From assembly GCF_965216805.1 (NCBI RefSeq), contig NZ_CBDCGN010000002.1, positions 310,001-374,000 on the forward strand: 64,000 nucleotides of DNA. The letters run 5' to 3'. The stretch comes from Panacagrimonas sp965216805 (GTDB lineage: Bacteria > Pseudomonadota > Gammaproteobacteria > Nevskiales > Nevskiaceae). Below the pieces are notes generated by a model. It was given only the letters and a program-made list of their open reading frames with translations, was not told where the DNA came from and did no database searches. This document shows, in pieces, positions 32,297 to 41,190 of the stretch (within the stretch, counting starts at the first letter, position 1; every line of letters begins with the position of its first letter). Position numbers and translations under genes: made by a program.

Positions 32297-33623
32297 TTCC
32301 GACGCGCCAAACCTGCGATCACCCATTGCGCCCCTCGCGCCGGACCAGCGCCGCGCCGCCGCCATCGCGGGCCGCGATGCGCGACTGCCGGACTGGGTGG
32401 TCAGCGGCCGGCCCATCGTCGAGCGCCCGCGCTACGACAGCGTGATCGTCGTCGGCGCAGGCATCGGCGGCCTGTGCCTGGCTGCGCGACTGGCGCGCAG
32501 CCCGGCGTTCGCAGGCCGCGTCACAATCGTCGGTAAGCCGCCGGAACAGAATCCGCGCCTGATTGGCGGACTCACCTTGCGGGCGCGCTCGCTGGATTAT
32601 TTCGCCGCCTGTCTCGGCATTCCGCGCGCGGACCTGATCGAGCACCTCTACGGCCCGCACAAGGCCGAGGTCGCGAGCAATCGGCAGATCGCGGCGCGCT
32701 TCGATCGTGACCGCGAGGGTCGCTACGAGATCGGCCCGACCGGCGAGTGGATGAGCCGCTGGGATCACGACGGCCGGGTGCTGTCCTACGGCGTGCGCAA
32801 CTCGCACATGTCCGGCGCCATCTACGATTTCATGGCGGGGCTGGACATCGCCTGGCATTCGACCAAGCCGGCTTCGCTAGACGATTGCAGGGGCCTTGCG
32901 CGGGGCAGCAAGCCGTTCGTGGTGGTCACCGAGCCGATGGCACTACCCGGCGCGGGCGGGATTCCACCGAATCCGAAGAAGTTCGTGGTGGCCGCGCAAC
33001 TGCCGTTCGCCGATCCGCAGCGCAGATCGAGGCGCGTGCTGCCCGACAACACCAGCATGCTGTGCGGCCGTCGTCGCAACGGCAGCCTCGACGCCTCAGT
33101 TTGGTATCCGCTGCGTGACCCGCTGTCGCCCGACGCGCGCTACTACGGCATTTTCTACAAGGTGGTGCGCGGCGGCGTGGACCTGCATCGCAACGCCGAG
33201 ATCGAGGTGATGAAGGACAACCTGCTCGGTGTGTCCGCCGCGCTGGGACTGGAGCCTGTGTCGCCCGCAGACACGATGGGCACCGCCATGATTCCCTGCT
33301 CCGACTGGCGCGCGATTCACGAGCACACCGAGGGCTATCTGGATCTGGCCAAGCTCGCCAACGCCGGCACGCCCATCATCTGTGGCGACGGCATGCTGCG
33401 CGCCGGCCTCGCCGCGTACGTTGCGGGCGAGGCGCTGATCGCCGGCGTCGAACCTCAGGCGCACTTGAACCGCGCGATGCGCGGCTGGAAGTGGCGCAAC
33501 TGGCTGGTCTACCAGGCGGTGGGTCCGTCGAGCTTGCTGGGCGATACCGCGCTGCGCTGGTTCCCGGGGATGGGCCTGAATCTGATCCAGGAATTCGGCG
33601 AGACCTGGGCCGGGGTGGAGTAG
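32280..33623 (+). CDS. FAD-dependent oxidoreductase of unknown substrate
   Basis: 447 residues. A dinucleotide-binding loop VIVVGAGIGGLCLAARLA sits at about 55-72, and CGDGMLRAGLAAYVAGEALI near 375-395 resembles the second FAD contact of group A monooxygenase or carotenoid-type flavoproteins. I do not recognise the family further. The start ATG lies inside the end of the OYE gene, with GAGGAG upstream. Confidence 0.65.
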   Translation: MLAMADSDAPNLRSPIAPLAPDQRRAAAIAGRDARLPDWVVSGRPIVERPRYDSVIVVGAGIGGLCLAARLARSPAFAGRVTIVGKPPEQNPRLIGGLTLRARSLDYFAACLGIPRADLIEHLYGPHKAEVASNRQIAARFDRDREGRYEIGPTGEWMSRWDHDGRVLSYGVRNSHMSGAIYDFMAGLDIAWHSTKPASLDDCRGLARGSKPFVVVTEPMALPGAGGIPPNPKKFVVAAQLPFADPQRRSRRVLPDNTSMLCGRRRNGSLDASVWYPLRDPLSPDARYYGIFYKVVRGGVDLHRNAEIEVMKDNLLGVSAALGLEPVSPADTMGTAMIPCSDWRAIHEHTEGYLDLAKLANAGTPIICGDGMLRAGLAAYVAGEALIAGVEPQAHLNRAMRGWKWRNWLVYQAVGPSSLLGDTALRWFPGMGLNLIQEFGETWAGVE

Positions 33624-33652
33624 CGCCGCGGCGTGGTCTGACTCGGCTGGCT

Positions 33653-34564
33653 CTAGTCGATCAGACCACGACCCTCGCCATCGCGCTGGCCCTGGAAGCG
33701 CAGCAGGCGCCCGAACAGTTTTTCCGGGTCCACATCCAGGGCTTCGAACGAGCTGGAGATCGGCCGCAGCATGTCCACCATGCCGGTGCGGGTCAGCTCG
33801 TAGCAGTCGCGAAAATTGGCCGAGTTGAAGCCCAGGTCCACCGCATGGTCGCGCGATTTGCGCACGTGGGTGGCCTCGTCGTGGCGGATGTGCTTGATCA
33901 GCCGTGCGAAGCCGTTGGCGCGCCGCACCTTGGGCGAACCCAGCAGCGCCGACAGCGAGATGCATACCCCTGAATCCAGCCCGGTGATGCGGGCGAAGTG
34001 TTCGCCCAGGTCGCGGCTGGCCACACGCATGAACAGGCGCTTGGTGCGGCGGCGCACGGCGTCGATGTCGTCCGGTTGCGGGTAATGGCTGCGCGCTTGC
34101 TGGATCAGCCAGTTGTGTACGCGCTCTTCGGATTCGATTTCGCGCAGGGCGCGCTGTTCGCTGGCGGCGCGCTGCGCATCCAGCCGCCCGCTTTCGTGAT
34201 GAAAGATGTTGATGGCCGATTCCTCGGCGCAGATCAGCACGCCGAGGATGCGCGCAATGCCGAGCTGGGCGGCATCGTCCACACCACACAGCATGGCGTC
34301 GCGGGTCGCCCGGGCATCGCTGTAGTCGCGCATCATGGCGGCGGCACGCAGGCGTGAGTCGGCGTCCCAGTCCAGTTCGCGCAGGATCGCCGCCGGGTTG
34401 TCGCCGCAGTGATCGGGGGCGGGATAGCCAAAGCAGAAGTGCGGCGTGGTCGAGGTCTGTTCCAGAGTCGGCGGCAGTCCCTCGATCGGGACATAGACCT
34501 CCACCGGCTCGGCCTGGATGGCCACCAGTTGTTCGTCGAACGTGGCTTCGAAATCGTCCCGCAT
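33653..34564 (-). CDS. Ferritin-like di-iron protein of unknown function
   Basis: 303 residues from ATG 34564. Carboxylate/histidine clusters spaced as in four-helix di-iron enzymes: AEESAINIFHHES (about 113-125), EIESEERVHNW (about 142-152), GLDSGVCISL (about 195-204) and IRHDEATHVRKS (about 226-237). These give an E-x6-H, EE-x2-H, DE-x2-H pattern. It could be an oxygenase or oxidase. It faces the FAD gene tail-to-tail. No family name is claimed. Confidence 0.6.
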   Translation of the reverse strand: MRDDFEATFDEQLVAIQAEPVEVYVPIEGLPPTLEQTSTTPHFCFGYPAPDHCGDNPAAILRELDWDADSRLRAAAMMRDYSDARATRDAMLCGVDDAAQLGIARILGVLICAEESAINIFHHESGRLDAQRAASEQRALREIESEERVHNWLIQQARSHYPQPDDIDAVRRRTKRLFMRVASRDLGEHFARITGLDSGVCISLSALLGSPKVRRANGFARLIKHIRHDEATHVRKSRDHAVDLGFNSANFRDCYELTRTGMVDMLRPISSSFEALDVDPEKLFGRLLRFQGQRDGEGRGLID

Positions 34565-34662
34565 GCGGCTGCCGACCCTGTTCAGAAAAGTCAATCCGCG
34601 CACGCTAGCACGGTCGTCGCAAAGCTCGTAGGCGGCGCTGGCAAATAAATGACCATGAACCC

Positions 34663-35337
34663 CTACACGGTTTCGACCAGCGCCACCAGCCGCATCAGCT
34701 CCCGCTCCACCGCCTGGCGGCAGCGTTCCAGCTCGGCCTCGTCGGCGTGCTTGCCGACGTGGATGGGCTCGCCGTAGGCAAAGTGCAGCCGATTGAACGG
34801 GTAGGGCACGATCATCGAATCCCAGGAGCGCAGGATTTTTCGGCGCTGTGCCTGATAGGCCATGGGAATGATGGGGATGCCGGTGAGCCGGGCAGTGGTC
34901 ACGACGCCGGCCTGCACCACGTACTTGGGGCCGCGCGGACCGTCGGGGGTGATGCCCAGGTCGTGCCCGTGCTTGACCGCGCGCAGCATCTGGCGCAGGG
35001 CCTTGCTGCCGCCCTGGCTGGATGAGCCGCGGATGCATTCAACCCCCAGCGAGCGCATCGCCGCCGCCGCCAGGGAGCCGTCGCGCGAGGCGCTGGCCAG
35101 CGGTCGGAAACGTCGACCGCGCCGGGCATGAGCCAGGTAGCCGAAGCAGGCCAGGATGTTGCGGTTGTGCCAGGACACCAGGATGAAGGGCTGGTCGTTG
35201 TCCAGGTGCCGGTGCAGGGTGGCCAGGTTGGTGAAGGTCTTGCGGCTGGTGAAGTAGATCAGCCGCATGACCTGGGCCAGCGCCCAGCCGGCGATGCGCG
35301 CCTTGAGCGGCAGTTGCGCGGGTTCGTCTTCGGTCAC
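34663..35337 (-). CDS. DUF374/LPLAT-like acyltransferase
   Basis: 224 residues from GTG 35337. The glycerophospholipid-acyltransferase-like pattern is present with the atypical SWHNRNILACFGYLA block in place of H-x4-D, RPLASASRDGSLAAAAMRSLG and TPDGPRGPKYVVQAGVVTTA. DUF374 proteins are thought to transfer acyl chains to lipid A or a lipid precursor. cysQ ends 17 bases upstream. No strong ribosome-binding site is seen for the GTG, so the start is uncertain. Confidence 0.8.
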   Translation of the reverse strand: MTEDEPAQLPLKARIAGWALAQVMRLIYFTSRKTFTNLATLHRHLDNDQPFILVSWHNRNILACFGYLAHARRGRRFRPLASASRDGSLAAAAMRSLGVECIRGSSSQGGSKALRQMLRAVKHGHDLGITPDGPRGPKYVVQAGVVTTARLTGIPIIPMAYQAQRRKILRSWDSMIVPYPFNRLHFAYGEPIHVGKHADEAELERCRQAVERELMRLVALVETV

Positions 35338-35354
35338 GGCGGCGGTGGTGGTGT

Positions 35355-36158
35355 TCAGGACACCGTCTCCAGCAAGGAACGCCAGTTGTGCTGCGGGTCG
35401 CCCAGCACTGCAAAGCAGGGGTTGAGCAGCGAATCCTTGCGGTTGTAGGTCAGCCGCTGGAAGCCCGGCAGTTGCAGCACCTGCGCGCCGGCCTGCTCGG
35501 CCACGCACTGGCCGGCGGCGGTGTCCCATTCCGAGGTCGGGCCGGTGCGCGGATACAGGTCGGCGCTGCCTTCGGCGATCTGGCAGAACTTGAGCGAAGA
35601 GCCGCGGCTGAGCGCCTCGTGCGGTGGTGCCGCCGCTAGTAGGCGTTGCAGCGCAGCGTCCTGGTGCGACTGGCTGACCACCAGAGTCGGCCGCGTGGGC
35701 GTGCGACGGCTGCGGATAGCCTGACGCTGGCCGTCGACCAGCTTCCAGGCCCCGCCCTCGCCCGCGGCCAGATAGCTCAGGTCCAGGGCCGGCGCGTGCA
35801 CCACGCCGAGCAGCGGATAGCCGTGATCGATCAGCGCGATGTTGACGGTGAAGTCGCCGTTGCGCTTGATGAATTCCTTGGTGCCGTCCAGCGGGTCCAC
35901 CAGCCAGTAGCGGGTCCAGCGGCTGCGCACGTCGAAGCCGATGTCGGCGGCCTCTTCGGACAGGATCGGGGTGTCCGGCGTGAGCCGCGCCAGCGCCTCG
36001 ACGATGCAGCGATGCGCGGCGAGATCGGCCTGCGTCAGCGGCGAGGCATCGTCTTTGTGCGTCACGCCGAAGTCGGCCGAGCGGTAGACCGCCATGATGC
36101 GGCGGCCGGCTTCGAGCGCAATGTCGAACACCGGGTGCAGTAGTTCGGCGGGATTCAT
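35355..36158 (-). CDS. cysQ: 3'(2'),5'-bisphosphate nucleotidase
   Basis: 267 residues, inositol-monophosphatase superfamily. DDASPLTQADLAAH near the N-terminus, LSEEAA, metal motif WLVDPLDGTKEFIKRNGDFT and C-terminal SEWDTAAGQCV. It degrades adenosine 3',5'-bisphosphate formed during sulfate assimilation. ATG 36158 (MNPAELLHPV) is preferred to a 23-codon extension. It precedes the acyltransferase gene on the same strand. Confidence 0.93.
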   Translation of the reverse strand: MNPAELLHPVFDIALEAGRRIMAVYRSADFGVTHKDDASPLTQADLAAHRCIVEALARLTPDTPILSEEAADIGFDVRSRWTRYWLVDPLDGTKEFIKRNGDFTVNIALIDHGYPLLGVVHAPALDLSYLAAGEGGAWKLVDGQRQAIRSRRTPTRPTLVVSQSHQDAALQRLLAAAPPHEALSRGSSLKFCQIAEGSADLYPRTGPTSEWDTAAGQCVAEQAGAQVLQLPGFQRLTYNRKDSLLNPCFAVLGDPQHNWRSLLETVS

Positions 36159-36241
36159 GCAGCGGAAGGGGTCGGGTGACCGCTTATGATAGAGGACTGA
36201 GCGCGCACGACCGCGCGGGCCCTTCACTCGTTTTTTCGAAC

Positions 36242-36925
36242 ATGCCTGTTGCCCCTCCCGACTGGTCGGTCGTGGAATGCGTCCTGCTCGACATGGACGG
36301 CACCGTCCTCGACCTGGCCTTCGACAATTTCATCTGGATGCAGGCCGTACCCAGCCGCTACGCCGAACGTCGTGGCCTGAGTCTGGAAGCGGCGCGGGCG
36401 GAACTGGCGCCGCAGTTCATGTCGGTGGCGCACACCCTGCCCTGGTACGACCTGAATTACTGGACACGTCTGACCGGGGTGGATCTGGCTGCGCTGCACG
36501 ATGAGTTTCGCGACCGCGTCGGCATCCTGGAGGGCAGCGTGGCGTTCCTGGACGCGGTGCGCGCCAGCGGCCGGCCGATGTGGCTGACCACCAATGCGCA
36601 TCCCGACAGTTGGCGACCGAAGCTGGCGCAGACCGGATTGGCACATTATTTCGATCACATCGTCTCGTCCGACGATCTCAAAGCGCCCAAGGAAGACCCG
36701 CGCTACTGGCAGGGTCTGCGGGATCGGTACGGCATGAACGCCGCGCGCTGCCTGTTCGCAGACGACAGCCGTCGGGTGCTGGAAGCGGCGCGCAGGTTCG
36801 GCATCGGCCAGATCGTGGCGATGACCCACCCCGACACCACCCGGCCGCCACATGTGTTCGAGGATTTTTTCAGCGTGGCGCGCCTGCATGAACTGTTGCC
36901 GGTGCCGCCGCTGCATCGCGTCTGA
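36242..36925 (+). CDS. yrfG: HAD-family GMP/IMP nucleotidase-like hydrolase
   Basis: 227 residues, similar in length and sequence to E. coli YrfG: LLDMDGTVLDLAFDNFIWMQ (nucleophile in DMDGT), LTTNAHPDSWRPKL and FADDSRRVLEAARRFGI. It dephosphorylates purine nucleotides such as GMP and IMP. The gene diverges from cysQ and its ATG 36242 lies 84 bases away. Confidence 0.88.
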   Translation: MPVAPPDWSVVECVLLDMDGTVLDLAFDNFIWMQAVPSRYAERRGLSLEAARAELAPQFMSVAHTLPWYDLNYWTRLTGVDLAALHDEFRDRVGILEGSVAFLDAVRASGRPMWLTTNAHPDSWRPKLAQTGLAHYFDHIVSSDDLKAPKEDPRYWQGLRDRYGMNAARCLFADDSRRVLEAARRFGIGQIVAMTHPDTTRPPHVFEDFFSVARLHELLPVPPLHRV

Positions 36926-36977
36926 GCGCGCGCTCATTGCAGGCAACAAAACCGCGTGCATTGTCGGTGACCTGAGC

Positions 36978-38771
36978 TCAGTCGCGCGCCTGCACCGGCC
37001 GCAGCACGCTGTCCTGGAATTCCGGCAGCTTTTCCATTGCCTGGCGGTAGCCGATTTCGACCAGCTCGTCGATGCGCTTCCAGTCGAATACGCCGATGCC
37101 GCCCACCGGCATGCGCAGGTACAGGTCGGCGCGCGCGGCGCGCGCCGCCACGCCCGATTCGCTGGTCAACGTGGCGGTGCGAAACAGGATGGAGAACAGG
37201 CTCGGCCGTTTGCCCTGCGCCTGCCAGCGCAACAGGCATTCGGGATCCGGGCCCTCGATACCGGGCGCGCCGATGCCACCTTCGGTGCTGACGTCGGAAG
37301 CGATGATCGGGCCCCGCTCCAGGTCCTGCATCACGTCGGTCGGCAGGCTGTTGATGACCGCGCCATCGACCAGCAGATCGCCGCGATAGGCCACCGGCGG
37401 CGCCACGCCGGGGATGCACATGCTGGTGGCCAGCCAGGTGCTGAGCGGGCCGCGGTCGTGGACCTGGGCGCAGCCGCGCGTGAGGTTGGTGGATACGCAG
37501 AAGAACGGCGTGCGCAGATCCTCGATGCGGCGATCCTCGAAGATCTCCTGCATGCGGCGCAGGAACTTGCGGCCGCGAATCAGCGCCACCGACGGAAACA
37601 GGTAATCGTTGAGCAGGTTGCGCCTGACGAAGGTGTCGCGCGCGATGCGCAGCATCTCGTAGCTGCTGAAACCGGAAGCCTGCAGCGCGGCAAAGAATGC
37701 ACCCATGCTGGTGCCGCCAATCGCATCGATCTCGATACCGGTTTCTTCCAGCGCACGGATCAGGCCGATGTGGGCGAAGCCGCGCGCGCCGCCGCCGCCC
37801 AGTACCAGCCCCAGCGCGCGCCCGGTCAGGCTGCGCACGACGTGGGCGACGTCGCGCAGTTGATGCGGCCGCACGAAGTAATGTGCGCCGGCGCCGACGC
37901 GATCGCGCCAGACGGCGGCGCGACCGGGCGGCGTGGTGTGCGCGCGCAGCAGCACCAGGTCCACCGGTGCGCGCACGCCGCTGCGGCGCAGCATGTCCAG
38001 GGTCGGGTGCGGCGCGGCGGGTTCCTGGTGGGCGTCGGCCAGCACCAGCACGCGATCCACCTGGCGCAGACAGCGCTGCGACCACGCGCTGGTGTCGCCG
38101 TCGCCGACATAGAGCAGATGACGGCTGGCCATCTCGCGCGACTGCAGCCACTGGATCAGGCGGTCTTCGGCCTCGCCGCCACCAATGGGGGTCTGCGCCG
38201 CGCCGACGCCCAGTTCGGCGTCCACCCGCGCGGCGTTCATCAGTTCGGCCGAGCCGCAGTTCGCCAAGGTCTGCAGCAGGTCCTGCGCAAAGCCCGCCAG
38301 GTCCAGTCCCGGGCTGGCCGACAGCAACGCGAACGAGCGCCAGCGACGCCCGGCCGCGAGCGTGGCGGCGCGCTGGTTCTGGCGCAGGCGTTCGATGACG
38401 GTGCGACTCACTTCCAGCAGCGCCGCGGGGTGAGCGTCGAACACCTGCATCATCGCGGCGCGATCAATCTTGAGCACCTTGGAATCGCGCACCGCATAGA
38501 CGGTGGCCGAGCGCGCCTCGCCCGACAGCAGGCTGATCTCGCCCACCGGTTCCAGACGGCCGATCTCGTTGACCACGGTGCCGTCGGCCAGGCGCACGCG
38601 CAGGCGGCCTACCGCCAGGATGTAGAGGTGATCGGCGGAGGTGCCGATCTCGATCAGCACCTGGCCGCTGCGGATCGCCACCACCTCGGTACGCGCGGCA
38701 AGCTGGTCCAGCGCAGCCGCAGGCATGCCTGCGAGCAGACTGGTTTCGGCCAGCAATGCGCGGATGTCCAA
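36978..38771 (-). CDS. Cyclic-nucleotide-binding patatin-like phospholipase (NTE/RssA type)
   Basis: 597 residues. Residues ~10-125 form a cNMP-binding domain (PVGEISLLSGEARSATVYAV). A central region (~140-310) resembles the inert middle part of NTE-like proteins. The patatin domain follows: GLVLGGGGARGFAHIG (321-336), nucleophile S355 in GTSMG and D469 in DGAVINSLP. Likely a lysophospholipase whose activity may respond to cyclic nucleotides or serve regulation. Confidence 0.9.
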   Translation of the reverse strand: MDIRALLAETSLLAGMPAAALDQLAARTEVVAIRSGQVLIEIGTSADHLYILAVGRLRVRLADGTVVNEIGRLEPVGEISLLSGEARSATVYAVRDSKVLKIDRAAMMQVFDAHPAALLEVSRTVIERLRQNQRAATLAAGRRWRSFALLSASPGLDLAGFAQDLLQTLANCGSAELMNAARVDAELGVGAAQTPIGGGEAEDRLIQWLQSREMASRHLLYVGDGDTSAWSQRCLRQVDRVLVLADAHQEPAAPHPTLDMLRRSGVRAPVDLVLLRAHTTPPGRAAVWRDRVGAGAHYFVRPHQLRDVAHVVRSLTGRALGLVLGGGGARGFAHIGLIRALEETGIEIDAIGGTSMGAFFAALQASGFSSYEMLRIARDTFVRRNLLNDYLFPSVALIRGRKFLRRMQEIFEDRRIEDLRTPFFCVSTNLTRGCAQVHDRGPLSTWLATSMCIPGVAPPVAYRGDLLVDGAVINSLPTDVMQDLERGPIIASDVSTEGGIGAPGIEGPDPECLLRWQAQGKRPSLFSILFRTATLTSESGVAARAARADLYLRMPVGGIGVFDWKRIDELVEIGYRQAMEKLPEFQDSVLRPVQARD

Positions 38772-38888
38772 GCGAGGCTCCTCCCGGACGGAAGTCTAGC
38801 CGGCCTATCGCTGCGTCAGATGTCGGCGCCGGTGCCGACGGGTGCGCGCGAAGTTGAGCGCCCGACGCGGCTCGGATAGCGTCGGCCG

Positions 38889-39350
38889 ATGACCACGACC
38901 CAATTGAACGCCTGTCTGCACGCGCACATCCCCGTGAGCCGGCACATGGGCCTGCAGGTGTTGCACCTGGACGCGCGCTCGATCCGCGTGGGCCTGCCGC
39001 TGGCGCTCAACCTCAATCCACATGGCACCGTGTTCGGCGGCTCGCTCACCGCGTTGGGTCTGGCCACCGCGTGGATGTTGCTGCATGCGCGCTTTGCGGC
39101 CGCCGGCCTGCCGGTGAAGCTGGTCGGCAAGCGCAGCGAGTGCGATTTCCTAGCGCCGGCCAATGGCGACTGCGTGGCCGAAACCGTGTGCGACGCCGAC
39201 ACGCTGGACGCGCTGTTCGCAGGCTATCGACGCCAGGGTCGCATGCGGCAGGCGCTGCAGACGGTCATCCGCGTGGGTGCGGTGGAGGTGGCCCATCACC
39301 GCGGGCTTTACACTGCGCTGGATCCCGAATCCGACCGCCGCCGACCATGA
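38889..39350 (+). CDS. YiiD C-terminal-type thioesterase
   Basis: 153 residues, a single hotdog domain: HMGLQVLHLDARSIRVGLPL, LNLNPHGTVFGGSLTALGLA and AWMLLHARF. This matches the stand-alone form of the YiiD C-terminal thioesterase domain. The substrate is unknown. It overlaps the Nudix gene by four bases (ATGA). Confidence 0.85.
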   Translation: MTTTQLNACLHAHIPVSRHMGLQVLHLDARSIRVGLPLALNLNPHGTVFGGSLTALGLATAWMLLHARFAAAGLPVKLVGKRSECDFLAPANGDCVAETVCDADTLDALFAGYRRQGRMRQALQTVIRVGAVEVAHHRGLYTALDPESDRRRP

Positions 39351-39874
39351 ATCCTGCGTTCCGCTTTTGCCCGCAGTGCGCCCAGCCCCTGCAAACCGTC
39401 GAGATGAACGGCACCCCACGCCGCGCCTGCGAAGCGACCGGTTGCGGATACGTGCATTGGGACAACCCCACGCCGGTGGTCGCCGCCATCGTCGAGTACG
39501 AGGGCAGGATCGTGCTGGCACGCAACGTTGCCTGGCCCAAGGAGTGGTACGCGCTGATCACCGGCTTTCTGGAGCGCGACGAACATCCGCGCGAGGCGGT
39601 GATGCGCGAGGTCAAGGAAGAGCTGAACCTGGACGCGCAGGACGCCACCTTCGTGGGCCATTACGAATTCCGCCGCATGAACCAGCTCATCATCGCTTAC
39701 CACGTGCCGGCCACCGGGACGATCCGGCTCAACGAAGAGCTCAACGATTACCGCCTGGACGCCTTCGAGGACGTGCGCTACTGGGAGGCCGGTACCGGCT
39801 ACGCGCTGCGCGACTGGCTGCAGGCCAAGGGCTACGATCCGCAGGTGGTGGGCTGGGCCCGCGGCGCGGGCTGA
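39347..39874 (+). CDS. Nudix hydrolase with N-terminal zinc ribbon
   Basis: 175 residues. Zinc-ribbon cysteines FCPQC ... CEATGCGY, then the Nudix box GFLERDEHPREAVMREVKEE at about 68-87 (EL follows). The layout resembles a short NudC-like NAD(H)/ADP-ribose pyrophosphatase, but the NudC SQPWPFPxS motif is absent, so substrate is open. Coupled to the thioesterase gene. Confidence 0.88.
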   Translation: MNPAFRFCPQCAQPLQTVEMNGTPRRACEATGCGYVHWDNPTPVVAAIVEYEGRIVLARNVAWPKEWYALITGFLERDEHPREAVMREVKEELNLDAQDATFVGHYEFRRMNQLIIAYHVPATGTIRLNEELNDYRLDAFEDVRYWEAGTGYALRDWLQAKGYDPQVVGWARGAG

Positions 39875-39918
39875 TTCAGGGGCAAATCAACCGACCTACG
39901 CAGGCAGGGAGAAACACG

Positions 39919-40464
39919 ATGGCCATCGTCGATCGCATCGAATCGCTGGACGCTTTGCTGGAACGTTACGCCGACACTCTGGGTCCGGCGCGTCAGCCCT
40001 ACACCAACCACAACTACCGCGTCGCCAATTTCTGCATCGAGTTGGCCGGTTGCGGTGATGACGCCGAGGCTGTCGACAAGATCGGCATCGCCTGCGCGTT
40101 TCACGACATCGGCGTGTGGACCGTGGGCACGCTGGATTACCTGGAGCCTTCGCGCAAGCTGGCGGCGGAGTACCTGGAACAGATCGGCAAGTCGCAGTGG
40201 CTGGCCGAGATCGAGGCGATGGTGATGGAGCATCACAAGCTGCGGACTGCCGGTGCCAGTGCGGGGCCGCTGGTAGAGCCGTTCCGCAAGGCGGATTGGA
40301 TCGACGTGTCGCTGGGCCTGCTGCGCTTCGGGTTGTCCGGCGAGTTCATCGGACAGGTGAAGGCGCGCTTTCCCAACGCTGGTTTTCACAAGCTGTTGAT
40401 GCGCGCCACCGGCGCGCAACTGATGCGCGATCCCTTGCACCCGATGCCGATGATGCGGTTCTGA
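39919..40464 (+). CDS. HD-domain phosphohydrolase
   Basis: 181 residues with an HD core: H in TNHNYRVANF, HD in ACAFHDIGVW (about 71-80), MVMEHHKL and D in RKADWIDVSLG. Metal-dependent phosphohydrolase of unknown substrate. It follows the Nudix gene by 44 bases and may share its transcript; GGGAG lies upstream of ATG 39919. Confidence 0.8.
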   Translation: MAIVDRIESLDALLERYADTLGPARQPYTNHNYRVANFCIELAGCGDDAEAVDKIGIACAFHDIGVWTVGTLDYLEPSRKLAAEYLEQIGKSQWLAEIEAMVMEHHKLRTAGASAGPLVEPFRKADWIDVSLGLLRFGLSGEFIGQVKARFPNAGFHKLLMRATGAQLMRDPLHPMPMMRF

Positions 40465-40521
40465 GGCTGGGCCGGGTCGACGCTCGCCGCCGGCGCTCCG
40501 CCGCGGATCGCGGTCGGCCCC

Positions 40522-41190
40522 CTATCGCAGCAACTGGTACGGACCGCCCTTGGCCAGCGCGCGCTGGTAGGCCGGTCGGGCATGGATTTTTTGCAGGAAG
40601 GTGGCCAGCCGCGGGCGCGAGGCGTCCAGTCCGCCGCGGCTGGCGGCCGCTTCCAGCGGAAAGCTCATCTGCACGTCGGCGGCGCTGAATTCCGGGCCTG
40701 CGAACCACTCGCTCCGGCCCAGCTCAGATTCCAGGTAGTCCAGGTGCAGCTTGATCTGCGGCCCGAGGAAGGCGGTCTTGACCTTGCCTTCAATGGCCCG
40801 CATCAGCGGCCGAAGCAATGCGGGCGACATCGGCGCCAGGCGGCTGAAGATCAGGGTCATGACCATCAGCGGCATCACCGAGCCTTCGGCGTAGTGCAGC
40901 CAGTAGCGGTAGCGCAGGCGGTCTGCAGTGTCGGCAGGAGGAATCAGCTTGCCGCCACCGTGCGTCTCGACCAGGTACTCGATGATATTTCCGGATTCCG
41001 CGACGACCACCTCGCCGTCGGTGATCACGGGAGACTTGCCCAGCGGATGCACCGCTTTGAGTTCCGGCGGTGCCAGCATGGTTTTGCGGTCGCGCTCGTA
41101 GCGCTTGACTTCGTAGAGTAGCCCCAACTCTTCAAGCAGCCAGATGACGCGCTGCGAGCGGGAATTCTCCAGATGATGGACGACGATCAT
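40522..41190 (-). CDS. Glutathione S-transferase
   Basis: 222 residues. Thioredoxin-like N domain with SRSQRVIWLLEELGLLYEVK, cis-proline in GKSPVITDGEVVVAESGNII and ESG glutathione contact. Helical C domain with SEWFAGPEFSAADVQMSFPL. ATG 41190 overlaps the stop of the GMC gene by four bases. It may conjugate a product of, or protect, the oxidoreductase system upstream. Confidence 0.92.
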   Translation of the reverse strand: MIVVHHLENSRSQRVIWLLEELGLLYEVKRYERDRKTMLAPPELKAVHPLGKSPVITDGEVVVAESGNIIEYLVETHGGGKLIPPADTADRLRYRYWLHYAEGSVMPLMVMTLIFSRLAPMSPALLRPLMRAIEGKVKTAFLGPQIKLHLDYLESELGRSEWFAGPEFSAADVQMSFPLEAAASRGGLDASRPRLATFLQKIHARPAYQRALAKGGPYQLLR

